NCBI RefSeq assembly: GCF_020283565.1
Contig: NC_060060.1
Location: 26,350,001 to 26,414,000 of the forward strand
Direction: 5' to 3'
DNA: 64,000 nt
Source: Trifolium pratense
Lineage: Eukaryota; Streptophyta; Magnoliopsida; Fabales; Fabaceae
Shown here: in pieces, positions 1-12,005 of the stretch
How the letters are laid out: each line of letters starts with the position of its first letter
How positions within the stretch are numbered: the stretch's first letter is position 1
Made by a program: the position numbers and the translations under genes
Notes under the pieces: generated by a model
What the model saw: the letters and a program-made list of their open reading frames with translations, nothing else
The model's database searches: none
Told to the model about the DNA's origin: nothing

Positions 1-69
1 AAATAGTTTATGAACAATGTCATAAGCTGTTTTCATAAGGCCAAAATCAGTAATAATTAATTAGTTGTT

Positions 70-180
70 AATGTTAGTATTTTTCTCCTTTACAGAGAGA
101 CTTGAACCCGGATTCTTTTACACCTTACAAGTTAACACTTTTAACCCTTGGTTCAAACCAGTTAAGCTACCTACCCCATC
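70..180 (-). repeat. tRNA-like / SINE-like remnant
   Basis: Read on the minus strand, this stretch carries a tRNA A-box-like motif (TAGCTTAACTGG) followed about 60 bases later by a B-box-like motif (GGGTTCAAGTC). That is the layout of a tRNA-derived SINE head. I see no clear poly-A tail or target duplication, so it is a remnant at best. The remainder of bases 1-760 holds no gene that I can recognise. Confidence 0.35.
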
Positions 181-949
181 CTTAGCTGTTTTCATGAGTT
201 TTTACAAACAGTCTCATAAAACTATGTTAGTAAATAAGTTTAAATAAATCAATTTAAACAGGCCTGTGAAATAGCTTATATAAATGTATGTATCTCTAAG
301 TGCATCGTTTTAAATTGTGGTATGAATATGATATACAATTGCGATTTGCGACTGCAACATAACAGTCTTAGAGGTATACGTAACAGTATTACAACTGCAA
401 TTGCGTCGCATCAGCCACATTAACCATGTCTCTAAGTATGCAACTAGATGTCAAGCATGCATCTCAACTAGATGCTAGCTAAGATAACCACTGCATTACC
501 TTTCTATAATAGTAAAAAGTAAAGTTACATAAACTCCTATAGAATAAACATGAAATATGCATATTAATTTGAATGACAGGATGTCAATATTTAATATCTA
601 ATTTCTATCCACAGTCCCTGTAAGTGTAATGCTTAATCATAAACTGATGTTTTTTGGAATATTTGTTTTGTTGCTTTATCAAATTTTGATTGCTCTTGAT
701 AGCAAATGTAGAGTTTAGAAGTCATATAAAATGATATTGTGTAGTGATTAGAATAGATTAGAATTTACCAACAATGAATTGGTTCAAGTGGTAAGGATCT
801 TGGGTCTCTTAAGCAAGTTGTCAGGGGTTCGATTCCTGACTCTTGTGTATGGAGAAAATTCAGTTGAGAGGGGAGAACCCACCTTGTGTGTTCCGAAGGT
901 CCCCCGACGGAGATTAGTCACTACTATATGCCGGTGAATACTTTGTACC

Positions 950-1792
950 TGTAACATCCCAAACTGCTTTCAGGATAACCGACTGACCCCACAAACCAAC
1001 ACGAGTCTTTTCAGCATGCTTTGTCCTCACTCGCACGCTTTCCGGGAAAACTTCCCAGAAGGTCACCCATCCAAAGACTACTCCAAGTCAAGCATTAACT
1101 GTGGAGTTCTTATCGAATGAGCTACCGAAAAGAAGATGCATCTTGTTGGTATAGGTAGTACCCATCAATCCTTATAAGCCTTCCTTCGACCATGCAATTT
1201 GAAACCTGCACAGCCTCAGGATCCCTCTCATTCCGATGTGATTCGTTTTTGCCTAGAAGCTACCAGGAGCCGCTAATTGTCATGCCTCATGCACCGACAA
1301 CCACTCCCCGCCCTCGTCAGACCCGGGCGTTACATGCCCACCAGCTTCCGCTTGGTTCGTCCCCGAACCACATCGTACTGGGAGAGGTCTGCTCTGATAC
1401 CATTTGTAACATCCCAAACTGCTTTCAGGATAACCGACTGACCCCACAAACCAACACGAGTCTTTTCAGCATGCTTTGTCCTCACTCGCACGCTTTCCGG
1501 GAAAACTTCCCAGAAGGTCACCCATCCAAAGACTACTCCAAGTCAAGCACGCTTAATTGTGGAGTTCTTATCGAATGAGCTACCGAAAAGAAGATGCATC
1601 TTGTTGGTATAGGTAGTACCCATCAATCCTTATAAGCCTTCCTTCGACCATGCAATCTGAAACCTGCACAGCCTCAGAATCCCTCTCATTCCGATGTGAT
1701 TCGTTTTTGCCTAGAAGCTACCAGGAGCCGCTAATTGTCATGCCTCATGCACCGACAACCACTCCCCGCCCTCGTCAGACCCGGGCGTTACA
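950..1792 (-). mobile_element. Cassandra-type TRIM retrotransposon, complete
   Basis: Two long terminal repeats (950-1334, 385 bp; 1405-1792, 388 bp) enclose a 70-bp interior. Each LTR starts and ends TGTAAC...GTTACA. The element is on the minus strand: just inside the right LTR is TGGTATCAGAGC, the methionine-tRNA primer-binding site, and the left LTR is preceded by a purine-rich stretch. Both LTRs carry a piece like the 3' half of 5S rRNA on the element's sense strand, the hallmark of Cassandra. A 5-bp target duplication GTACC (945-949, 1793-1797) is intact. The LTRs differ by only a few substitutions and one 3-base deletion, so the insertion looks young. Confidence 0.9.
1505..1568 (-). other. 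5S rRNA-like segment in Cassandra LTR
   Basis: The minus strand reads like 5S rRNA from about position 38 to 100. It has an A-box-like stretch AATTAAGCGTGCTTG and a C-box-like stretch GGATGGGTGACCTTCTGG, the internal promoter elements of 5S genes. The matching segment of the left LTR (about 1053-1113) has lost three bases within the A-box region. This is not a functional 5S gene: the 5' half is missing. Confidence 0.8.
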
Positions 1793-1838
1793 GTACCAAT
1801 GTCATGGTAACCCAAAAAAAATAATATATTAGAATTTA

Positions 1839-2403
1839 GAAGTGGAATAGATAGTCTACAAATCAATTTATGGTGGATGGAGGGTTATGGCAGCGAGCAA
1901 AAAATCCGTCATATACATATGGCTGATGGCGTAAGCCTACCTCGGAAGCATGATCATGTTTTTCCTTTTTTCCTACAACAGCGCCATGTTCAATATTTGC
2001 GTAGCAACTATCGTTGCCCCAGCATACGGAAACTGCAATGCCACTGACATTTTACATTGGCAGTCTGTCAAAGTTCTGCCATTGCCAACCACCACGGCTG
2101 ATTTTTATAACCCTACTCACAAACATAATATATAAATGGGGTGATGGAGTTGAAATTTTTTTGAGGAAAGAGGTTTCTATAACCTTTCTTTGTATTTTAT
2201 TGTGTAGTTCCCTTGTTACTTGTCAGTAATGTCTATTTTAATTTCTCATAATGCTTTAGTTTGAATAATTCTTAATGCTTTTATTTAGTTAGATGACAAC
2301 GTTTATATACACATTGCTTAATCACTACAATATTTTGCATTTGAATATTGTGAAGTTTTGTTTTACAAACCGTCATTGTTTACTTATACAGGTTCCGTTA
2401 CAA
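1839..2403 (+). other. Upstream region and probable leader intron of the F-box gene
   Basis: No separate gene is visible here. A good pyrimidine-rich acceptor (TACTTATACAG, ending at 2391) lies 12 bases before the ATG at 2404. This suggests that the leader of the following gene is interrupted by an intron. I could not choose a promoter or first exon with confidence. Confidence 0.4.
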
Positions 2404-4095
2404 ATGGACAAATCTTGGATTTCCAAGCTACAAAATACAAATGATTTCAAAATTAGTTTGAGTAGAATGTTAGATTTTTCTGTTAAGAATAGTGTTGTTG
2501 GATTCATAAAAACAGGCGATGTTTTGTGTCCTGATTTGATCAGTGACCTTCCTGAATGCATTATAGAAAGCATTCTGATAAAACTTCCTATAAGAGATGC
2601 TTTGAGAACAAGTATTTTGTCAAGCAAGTGGAAGCACAAATGGTCTTCCATTACTCATCTTGTTTTTGATGAAAAAAGTGTCCCTATCTGTTACGATCAA
2701 CAAGCTCTTCAGGAAAGTGTTGTCAAGTTTATCTCCAGGGTGTTATTTCTTCACCAAGGGCCAGTTCATAAGTTCGAAATTACGCATTTTTTCTTGCAGA
2801 GCTGCCCTGAAATAGATCAGTGGATTCTTTTCCTTTCGAGGAAAGATATTCAAGATTTGACTCTTGAATTAGGAAATGATGAATATTTTAGAATGCCTTC
2901 CTGCCTTTTCACTTGTCAGAAATTGACAAGATTGAACCTCTCGTGCTGTGAGTTGGATCTTCCTCATAGTTTTAAGGGATTTCCGTGTTTAAACAGCCTC
3001 AGTTTTAATCGTGTTTTCACACCCCCTGAAGCGATTGAGAGACTCATTTCAAGTTGCCCTCGGTTGGAGAAATTTTCACTTATATGGTGTGATAGTCTAG
3101 CTCTTACTATCCGTGCTCCGCAGCTCAAGTACCTGTTTCTCAAAGGTGAATTCAAGGACCTTTGTCTAGTAGATACGCCACTTTTGGTTGAATTATCTGT
3201 TTCTATGTATATGACTCATGACCTTGCCGAGCATGTCAAACTAAGTTCAAATTGCAATTTTGTTAAGTTTCTTGGCAGTGTGCCTAATCTTGAGAGATTT
3301 GATAGCTTTATGGACTTCACAAAGGTAACATTTGATTTTTATCTATTTTTAAAGTTTATTCTTGCATATAGTTTCGCCATCATTGTTACCAACAAATGAA
3401 TGGTGTTCTTTTATGATGTATGGCTAACCTCTTGTTCATTTTTACATGTTCTTGAAGTATTTGAGCATAGGTAATCATGATCTAAGACATCTTGCAATAA
3501 TGTTTAACAATTTGGAGAGGATTCAAATGGCTCCAGTAAATTTTTTGGATATGAAAGAGAGACGCACAGTCCTTCGCTTGATTACAAGCTCTCCCAACCT
3601 AAAGAAGCTTGGCATTTCAGTAAGTCCCTACTCATTGCACAGTTGAGTAAATTTCACCCGTTTTTACAAAGTGACAATGAATAGTTCTGTTATTAATTTT
3701 TACATATCATTCATATAATCAAATATTTGTCTATTATTTCATGTTTATTTAATTGAATTTGGCAGGGTTCATCAGACATAGCAGCTTCCACATCCACAGA
3801 AGATTTGGATTTTTGGAAAAATGAATGCCCCTCAGATTCTGTACTTAGCAAACTTAAATTTGTGGATTTGGAAGACATGAGTGGTGTGCTACATGAGATT
3901 GAATTTATCAAATTTTTGCTTGGCTGTTCACCTGTCCTCGAGACAATGATTATCATTCCTAGTATACTAGATAAGGAATGCCAATTAAAGATGTTGATTG
4001 AATTGATGAAATTTCCAAGAGCTTCTTCTAAAGCAGGAATTAATTTCATCCGCAGCAACTATCCAATCATTTTATCTCCAAGTTCGATCGATTAG
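2404..4095 (+). CDS. F-box / LRR / FBD-domain protein
   Basis: The predicted product is 470 aa from three exons: 2404-3324, 3458-3619 and 3766-4095, all joined in phase 0. The N-terminal F-box is about residues 44-85 (DLISDLPECIIESILIKLP, then the SSKWKHKW stretch). Leucine-rich segments typical of this class follow (LTRLNLSCCEL, PRLEKFSLIWC), and an FBD-like C-terminus begins with LKFVDLEDMSGV. F-box proteins of this kind bind SKP1 and choose substrates for SCF ubiquitin ligases. The substrate cannot be read from the sequence. I start at MDKSW because an acceptor site lies just upstream; a longer in-frame ATG at 2293 falls in the presumed intron. The acceptor of exon 2 (CTTGAAG) is weak. The family is large, and many members are pseudogenes or poorly expressed. 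Confidence 0.8.
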
Positions 4096-4892
4096 GGAGG
4101 ATACCTTCTACCGGTATGCCAAATTTCTTTCCACAGTCTATTCAATTGGATACTATGAGTCCTAGGCGGCTGCTTTGGCTTATCATTTTTCGAGCTTATA
4201 GTGGATATGACTAAAATAGATGTGTTTGGTAATAGGTTTTTCTCACGAGTTTACAGCATTTTTTGATATGCTACTTTAAGTAGCGCTTCAGCTTTTATAG
4301 CTTATAATTTTATTTCTCAATTTTACCTTAATTATCGTAATTGAAATAAAATAAATATTAATTAAAAATATATTTTTTGTCATTTCATATCTGTCAACTA
4401 GTTCAACCACTACAAATTGAACCCACTAAGCCTATCATCGAGCTTATCCGCTACCCACTATTAGCTAGGTTATCAGCTATCTGCTACTTTTTATCAAAAT
4501 AGAGCTTTTGTTTAAACTATCCTGACCAAGTATACTCTATCCTTATCAATGTGTGAAAAAATATTTTGATTTTCTATGCAAACTAGTAACATATGTATGA
4601 TCAAACAAGTGAGAATGTTTTATCTCAATGCAAGCTAAGCTCTACTATGCACTCAATATCTACTATTTTAATATAATAATGGAGAATACCAAGTAAATTA
4701 AGCATAGTTACAACTCACCAGTGAAACAAATCCCAAATTAATATCAGCAGTTATGATTACAAACTATTTATAAACATTATTCCAACAAAGCTAAAAGTAC
4801 TCAATGAAACTTTCCCATAAAAATCTTCACCCTTGGCATAGTTTTATCAAAACACATAACAGACCAACATCTATATACGTTAGTGTCTCCAA
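4096..4892. other. Convergent intergenic region
   Basis: This lies between the 3' ends of the F-box gene and the receptor kinase gene. It is AT-rich and has no open frame that I can support. Bases 4200-4520 include a degenerate inverted pattern of the kind left by small MITEs (TAGCTTATA repeats). The last about 70 bases before 4960 are the likely 3' UTR of the kinase gene. Confidence 0.5.
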
Positions 4893-4959
4893 TCATATTT
4901 TGTACAGTAAAACAAAACTAGCATAGTTTTGAATGTTACACACACATAGACATTGTATG

Positions 4960-7900
4960 TTATCTTGGTCCAGAAAGTTCCATCGCTTGTGCAAGCAATG
5001 AAGAGTCATCGGTAAGATCAGAATAACGTTCTGAAGACGAGAGTTCATTTCCTCTACTTCTTGTTGATTCAGCTCTCTGTGAAGCTTCCCATTTCTCTGC
5101 AAGTCCATCTCCTTCAAGCATTCTAACAACTTCTGACATTTTTGGTCTGTGACTTGGTAAGTATTGAGTACATAAAAGAGCCACTTGAACTATTTCATCT
5201 AATTCTATCCTGTCATAGTTGTTTTTCAGATCCTTGTCGACTAACACGTCGATTTTCTTCTCCTGATGTATTTTCTTTACCTGCAATTTTAGTCAGTGAA
5301 TTCTATCAGCTATTAAGCACATATAAGATATGCATAGTGTCCACAACTCTGAATTTATGAATCTGTGACTGCTCTAAGTTGTATAGTGTCCATGTCATAG
5401 TTGTATATAGTATAGTATATGTTGGATTTGTCTACACAAGTTTTTCACCAGCACAAACTTGTTTTTACCATCGAGTCAATAAGCCTCACCGTTGGATCAA
5501 ATGAGATGTGATGTAACACATGGATCCAATGGTGAAAACAAGTTTGTACATGGTGAAAGACTTGTCTCACCTGTGCACCATAGACTTGGCCGTTTATGTT
5601 GGGACATCTAATCTAGCTTATATATTAACAAGGGTTAATATATGTTTCGAACGTATAAATCACAACTTTTTATGTTTAGTTTCTACATAAATTTTATTTA
5701 ATATTAGTAGTTTTTACAAAAATAAGTGATTTTACTTCTTTAGAAACTAAATTTGAATAAATTTATGTTAGGGTTAAACTTGTCGATTTATTGGAACTAA
5801 TAACATATTTAACGTTAATAAAACTCTACTATTATAAATTTGACCCATTAACATGTTTGAGTCTCATAAGTGTTTGTGTCAAATTTTAAAAGTTGTAACC
5901 AAAAAATGCTTAAGATTAGTATATATTATAGTTAAAGTAAAAAATACAAATCCTAACTCAAAATAGACAATTAGTATTTTGAAGTTAGCTTGAGTCTTTA
6001 TAGCATAATAAACTACTGTGGTACTCATCAATAATATATCAGTATAAAAGTTAAAACAGAAATAGAAGTAACAGGGTGAAAATATGAGTATTCAAAGTTT
6101 CTTTGAGTGTCTGACATAAACACTATCCAAGACAAGTACGACAAGACAAGTGATATGAACTATTTGTGAGTGCATATTTATTTGTCTCTTAGTTGAATAA
6201 AACTAACAAAAACAACAAAAATTAAAAGTACAAAAGAACCAATTCAGTTTTAACTTACCCAATCAAGCATAGCTCCTTTCTGGTTAACAGCTTTCCCAAA
6301 TTCAAGAGCTCTTTGTCCAGAAATCAATTCAAGTAGAAGAATTCCAAATCCAAATACATCTGTTTTCTCTGAAGATTGTCCTGTTGATAGGTATTCAGGA
6401 GCTATGTGTCCTACAGTTCCTCTCACAGCTGTTGTCACATGTGAATCTCTGTGGTCCAATAGTTTTGCTAAACCAAAGTCTCCTACTACAGCTTCACAAT
6501 AATCATCAAGCAAGATATTTGCTGCTTTTACATCTCTATGAATAATCTTTGGATCACATTGTTCATGTAAATATAGTAAGCCTCTTCCTGCTCCTAATGC
6601 TATTCTCTTCCTTGTAGCCCAGTCTAGAGATGGCTTGCCTGTATTTCGTTAAAAATGAAAATTAGTACTCATGCTTTTGTAAACCGAATTTTGAACCAGG
6701 GTTTTAAAAAAGGGTCTGCGACTACGACCTAGGCCGCATCAATGATTTTTAAGTCTATGCGACTATATTAAGGTACTTTCTACGCATGAGGAGCGCTAAT
6801 AACACACTCTCTGACACACTTTTTAACACATTCTCTTTATCGGTTAAAATTTACATGGATCCCACCAAATTATGTGGACCCTATATAATTTGGTGGACAC
6901 ATAATTCTTAACAATATAGAGGATCGCGGTGCTAGTTATAAACAAGATGATACATTTGGTTACTCAATTAATGTCAGTTAACACCACTTTTCTTATTGTA
7001 GTTTTACTTTTATGTAAGTTGGAACTATGGTTTTAGAAAAGGGTCTGCAATTACGATATAGGCTGCATCACTAAGGTTTTTTATGTCCCCGTAGCCGTGA
7101 GACCATAGTTGAGGCTGCATCATCCGTATTTAACCACAATTATCAACAATGTAAAGGATGGTGGCGCAGCCTCAACCAAAGCAAACACAATAATAATCAA
7201 TAGCTGTTTATTACTTCTTTTTACTAATAGAGATGCATAATTTCTGTTACCTTTTAGACGAGAAGCAACACTACCATTAGACATATAAGGATAAACCAAG
7301 AGCCTCTCTGTAGCTGTCGTGCAAAATCCATACAGGCGAAGAAGATTCCTATGAACAGCTAAGCTTATCATCTCTAGTTCAGTTTGGAATTGGATTTCAC
7401 CACCAACTGCATTACCATCTTTGAGCCTTTTTACTGCTATAACTGTACCATCTCGGAGACTACCTTTGTAAACATTCCCAAAACCACCTTTTCCAACTAA
7501 GTTTTTGCCGCTAAAGTTATTCGTAGCAACTTGAAGTTCTCTGAAATGGAACTTCTTCAGGTTTCCAAGGCAAATCTCTTCGCGGTATTGTTCTGAAAAT
7601 AATTCAGGAAAAAAAGATGATTAAAATATGCACACCAGATTAGCTTCAGTTTATTTTGATTCCATCACTAACCATTCGTGTCGAAGAATATTTGCTTGTT
7701 ATATCTTCGTCTCCACCACAGAAGGAAGCCAAATCCCAGAATTAGTAAGCAGATGCAGCTTAGGCTTGAAGCAAAAGCTAAGGCAGCTTTGTGACTTTTT
7801 GGTCTATTAGAGGATTGTAAATCTAAGAAGCATTTCAAGAAACTGTGTTAGGTCTGTTTGCATAAACAACTTAATTAAGCACTTATAGCATAAACACTTA

Positions 7901-9835
7901 TCATATAAGTAGTTATATATAAGTTATTTCTATAACAAAACATAAAGTCAAACTGTTTTCAAATAAGCTATAAGATGTTACATAATCTATCCTAGAGAGG
8001 TTACATAAATAAGTTGAAAACAGTTTATAGATATTAAGCTGTTTTCATAACCGAAACAATATCACAAGTGCTTATTACTCGAGGTAAATTCATGCTGACA
8101 AATAAATATAGAGGTGGAGAACTGTGGAAGCAATCATTATATAAATATGAAAAAAAACTTAATAAAATGAATACTAGTTTTGAACAGTGACTCATGAAAT
8201 AGATTTGAAATCCAAAAAGCACTAGTTAAGACTTAGACAATCATGAATGAACTTTTAAGTCAAAATAAAAGCACTTTATGACAGATAATAAAAGCTTCAA
8301 ATGAAAACATCACGAGTTTGGAGAAGTACAAAGAAACCATGATTACCTTGAGAGTTATTATTCATAACAGAAGAAATTAATGTTGTTCTAAAACAGTTTT
8401 GTTCAACTTCAGTTGCACATATCTGGGGATTGCCTACAATACTGTTACAAAAGAATGATAAAATACAATTATTCAAAACATATGAATAGAATTAATTAGA
8501 TTTTTATAATTCAAATGAGGAAATAAAATAATTAATAAAAAAATCAAAAACTTACTTGAATGTTTTAGCATTTAATCTAGGTACAGGTCCACTTAAGTTA
8601 TTAAAAGAAAGATCCCTAAACAAAATTCAGAAAAAACCAAATTATTAATTGAAAATCAAATAGAAAAAAAAATAATGATTGAAGAGTTGAAGGAGAGACT
8701 CACAGAAAGACAAGCTGTGACATGTTAGCTACTGATGAAGGAATTGGTCCAGAAAGACTGTTATTGTTTAGCCGCCTATTTCGATTCAAATTTCTATAAT
8801 CAGATTCTTAACATTCCCGTGTAACAAAACTAACTATAGATGAATTAATTGTATTCTTAACATGGTTTATCTGTTCTATAGTATAGACTAGATACATATA
8901 TTATTCAGTGAATCTGAAAAATTGACTTTTGCTTATAATTGTGGTCGGAGTAGTATGTATATAGCATTCTTGAACTTACAAATAATGAAGACCCTTCATA
9001 TGAGAAAGAGAATCTGGAAGTTGACCGGTGAAGAAATTGTCGGAAAGATCAAGAGTTTGAAGCTTTTGAAGCTTTCCAATCTCAGAAGGAATTGGTCCTG
9101 TGATATTATTATCCTGCAGCAGCCTGCAACAAAAGTTGCTTAAGAAAAACTTGATTCCATATGCTTTTTTCTCACCATAGCTTATAATTGGTTACTTACA
9201 CAGTTTGAAGGTTTGGTAAGGAACCTATGCTTGATGAGAGAGTACCAGATATATTTTGGCTTGGAATTCCACTGACAAATATGAAAGAAAAAAAAAAAAG
9301 GATGAAACAAGAAGTAAAATAAAATCTTAAACAAGAACAAAAGCTGAAAATTAAGTATTTTTTTTGTTCTAAGTTTTACTTACAGGGCAACAACAGAATG
9401 ATCAGGAGAAGGAGAACAAGTGACCATAGCCCAGTTACAAGGATCAACAGACTCAGCATCCCAATTATTCAAAGCAGAATGAGGATCCACCAAAGAATTC
9501 TTAATTCTAATTAAAGCTTGAACTGCATGTTCAACAAAGATATATACATAACTATCAAACTCATATTTATTAGTATGTATGAAGCACTAAACCAGATACA
9601 AATACCAGATATGACACTGACACAGACTAATGTCGAACACCTAACACGCCTTTCCTTGGAAGTGTCGGTGCTACAAAGATTAGTATTAATAATTTAGTAC
9701 TTGAAGTGAAGAAAGTGCTCTTAGCTAAGTCTCACCTTCATAGTTGACACCTTTAGGAGAAAGCAAAGCAGTTACTGAAGTCCACATGAAGAACAAAGCC
9801 AAACAAAACAAAGCTATATCTCCTTTCCTTTCCAT
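4960..9835 (-). CDS. NIK: LRR receptor-like kinase, NSP-interacting kinase (NIK) type
   Basis: This gene is intact: 624 aa in 11 exons (9835-9736, 9522-9384, 9271-9200, 9123-8980, 8775-8704, 8615-8556, 8441-8347, 7822-7673, 7592-7251, 6638-6259, 5280-4960). The 72/144/72-base LRR exons are the layout of the LRR-II (SERK/NIK) subfamily. In order the protein shows a signal peptide (1-24), an LRR N-cap with [10 protein letters not shown], about five LRRs, a membrane segment (about 240-264) and a kinase domain. The kinase has the glycine loop [11 protein letters not shown] (311-321), lysine K332, HRD aspartate D427 and DFG at 445-447. The activation-loop threonines that correspond to Thr468/469/474 of Arabidopsis NIK1 are T460, T461 and T466. 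The C-terminus ([13 protein letters not shown]...MELSGPR) is diagnostic of NIKs. Family knowledge: NIK1 restrains translation in antiviral signalling and is a target of geminivirus NSP. Which of the NIK1-3 paralogues this is remains open. Confidence 0.93.
5420..5592. repeat. MITE-like inverted repeat in the last NIK intron
   Basis: The left arm (ACACAAGTTTTTCACCAGCA) and the right arm (CATGGTGAAAGACTTGT) are inverted relative to each other around an AT-rich centre. The copy lies wholly inside the intron 5281-6258. A related sequence occurs at about 35318-35500. I see no transposase coding. Confidence 0.5.
7853..8063. repeat. MITE-like repeat in NIK intron
   Basis: The element has loosely matching inverted ends, GTCTGTTTGCATAAAC at the left and a revcomp-matching GTTTTCATAACCGAAAC at the right, with many TTATAAGC-type internal motifs. 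It lies in the intron between exons 7 and 8 of the receptor kinase gene and does not disturb the splice sites. Similar motifs occur at 1-60 and 13180-13340. Confidence 0.45.
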
Positions 9836-11447
9836 TGAGTTGAAAACTTAATACCAAAACAAACTTGGTCAAATTCTATTCCTATCTTAAAGGAAATGAG
9901 TAAGTAAAGAGTAGGTTGGTTTTGAAAGATTCAATTCAACTTGGTCATGTTTACATCAGAAGAGGAACAAACTAATAGAGTTGCACTCACTTTAATCCTT
10001 GTTTGTGTCAGAATTGAATCAGAGAGGAAGTAGTAAAATGACTTGAAAAAAGTAGCAGTATAGCATCTTTAACCAATGGTTCAAAAAAAGAAAGCAAAGC
10101 AAAGAATATATAATTAAAGTAAAGAGCCACTACACCATTAACCACTTTCTAGATATATGCAAAAGATGGCTGAAAAAGAAAATTCCTTCAATCATGCATT
10201 GGTCTCTACACATTAGTAGTACTTTTATTCTATTCCTTCACTATTTGAAAATAATTAAAATAATAGCTAGTGAAGTATTATCTGTTAAGCACTGTGAAAG
10301 TTTGGATTCAGTGGAGCTTAATTAGAAAATTAATAACTAGTGTATATTTTTTTTTTCTCTCTTGGTTTAATTTAAATAAGTGGATTTCACATAAATTAGA
10401 GTTTTTATGTTTTGTTTTGTACTTTTGTGATTTTTCCGTCTCAATGTAACATTGTTTAATTTTCCGTTTTCATGCGGTGTTCGTTTGATTTCTGTTTTGG
10501 TGCGGTGTTCATTTGCTTTTACGTCTTGTTGCAGTGTTCTTTTGGTTCAGATTGACAGATCACTTTGATCAACTACTAATTCAACCAATGACAAGGTCGT
10601 CAATGATGCAGATCTGAAGACATGAGTATGTCGTTTTATGCTATTAACTTAGATATTGTGAGTTTGTTTGCAGATTCATCTTTTTTCATTTTGGGCAATG
10701 TTGAATTTGTGTTTGTATCTAATGTTCTCTATAAGTTTGAATGAATGGATATCTTGTTTTAGTCAAAAAAAAGTTCTATTATTTTAAACATCAATAAAAA
10801 AAATTAATTAATTTTACAACTCCTCCTGTTCCCTTTGAACCAAACATATAATTATGTAGCTAAAATTTATATTACCTCGTCTCCCCTCCTCTATTTTGAA
10901 CCAACCACATAAATATAAAATCTTCCCTCCTCTTCCCACCCCTCCATTAAAATCCCTCGCCTCCTCTCCATTCAACCAAATGTAGAGTGTTTAGCTGGCA
11001 AAAATGAGGAGAGAGAAATAATAGATGCGGCTATTTTGGAAATGAGATTCTCAATTGTCAATGTTAAAAACCATTTGGAGAATTTGTGACCGTGTGATTT
11101 TGATCAGATGGTTTAAGAGCATATTTTATTTTATAATTTAAAATACTAAATTTAAATTGTTTGATCAGATGATTTAAGAGAAAACATATTTTATTTTTTA
11201 TTTTATAATTTAAAATATTAAATTTAAATCGTTTGATCTTGATTGAATGACGACTAATATCTAAAATATATAAAGTGGAAAGAATGAATGCATGAAGTTG
11301 TATCTCTGATTTTGATATATTTCCTTTGATCCTTTTTATAAAAAACAATACAATTTTCATATTTATTGAATAATTGTAAATGAGTTATTTAATGAAAATT
11401 ATTTCATATAAAACAAATAAGAAAGAGTACATTAGTTACCGTAGAAA
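9836..11447. other. Upstream region of the NIK gene, with a retroposon-like tail
   Basis: Bases 9836-10300 are the presumed promoter and leader of the minus-strand kinase gene; I could not single out a TATA box. Bases about 10330-10771 end in a GAATTTGT...GAATGAATGGATATC...TTTAGTC motif followed by an A-run. This resembles the 3' end of a LINE-type insertion and is similar to the end of the segment at 38110-38708. The remainder is AT-rich with no coding evidence. Confidence 0.4.
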
Positions 11448-12005
11448 TAGGGATGGCAACGGGTGTCCATGGGTGCGGGTTTGACACTTACCAAACTCAT
11501 ACCTGAAATCATCACCTAAGCCCAAACCCAAACCCAAAGGTTGTTCGGGTGGTAAAACAACATCCACACCCACACCCATTGGGTTCGGGTTTTTTCCACA
11601 CAAACCCAAACCCGCAGCACATTTGAAAATAATTTGCAAATTTAAGAAATTAAATTTCAACATAGACTTTGAATTAAATTACAACTAAAGTTAAGGTCTT
11701 CCAAGGAAATTCAAACATAGACTTTCAAGAAATTACAACATAGACTTTCAAGAAATTAAATTACAACTAAAATTTAAGGTCTTCCAAGGAAATTGAGGGA
11801 GACTATGGGGATAATTAGGTAATTATAAAATATTTCGGGTGGGAGTATGAATTTCGGATTTGGGTTTGACTGATATCAAACTCACACCCATATTATCGGA
11901 TGTCACCCGAACCCAAACTCAAACTCAGTCAAATCGAGTTTCGCCCGTTGATTTGGGTTTGGGTTCGGATGAGTCTCTCGGGTTTGGGTTTTTTTGTCAT
12001 CCCTA
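11448..12005. mobile_element. Non-autonomous hAT-like element with GGGTTT-rich ends
   Basis: The terminal inverted repeats are TAGGGATGGCAA at the left and TTGTCATCCCTA at the right. The subterminal regions are filled with GGGTTTGGGTTCGGGT-type motifs in opposite orientations. The flanking octamers CGTAGAAA and TGTAAAAA match at six of eight positions, which would fit a decayed 8-bp target duplication. No transposase is present. Open frames across the element are by-products of the motif. Confidence 0.65.

Larger units (their letters stand above)
768..1827 (+). mobile_element. tRNA-derived SINE split by a Cassandra insertion
   Basis: The left part (768-949) has an A-box-like motif (TGGTTCAAGTGG) near 780 and a B-box-like motif (GGTTCGATTCC) near 827. 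The right part (about 1798-1827) ends in an A-rich tail. The whole is flanked by the direct repeat ATTAGAATTTA (757-767 and 1828-1838), the target duplication expected of L1-mobilised SINEs. Without the inserted element the SINE is about 212 bp. It must be older than the Cassandra copy inside it. The family name is not assigned. Confidence 0.7.

Noticed and set aside
1192..1832. Two similar open frames with FETCTAS.../SETCTAS... starts
   Set aside because: They lie in the two Cassandra LTRs; their similarity is that of the repeats, not of a gene family.
2293..2403. N-terminal extension of the F-box protein from the ATG at 2293
   Set aside because: A good splice acceptor ends at 2391 and the extension is hydrophobic and unlike F-box proteins.
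7628..7810. Plus-strand 60-aa frame
   Set aside because: It is the complement of the transmembrane exon of the NIK gene.
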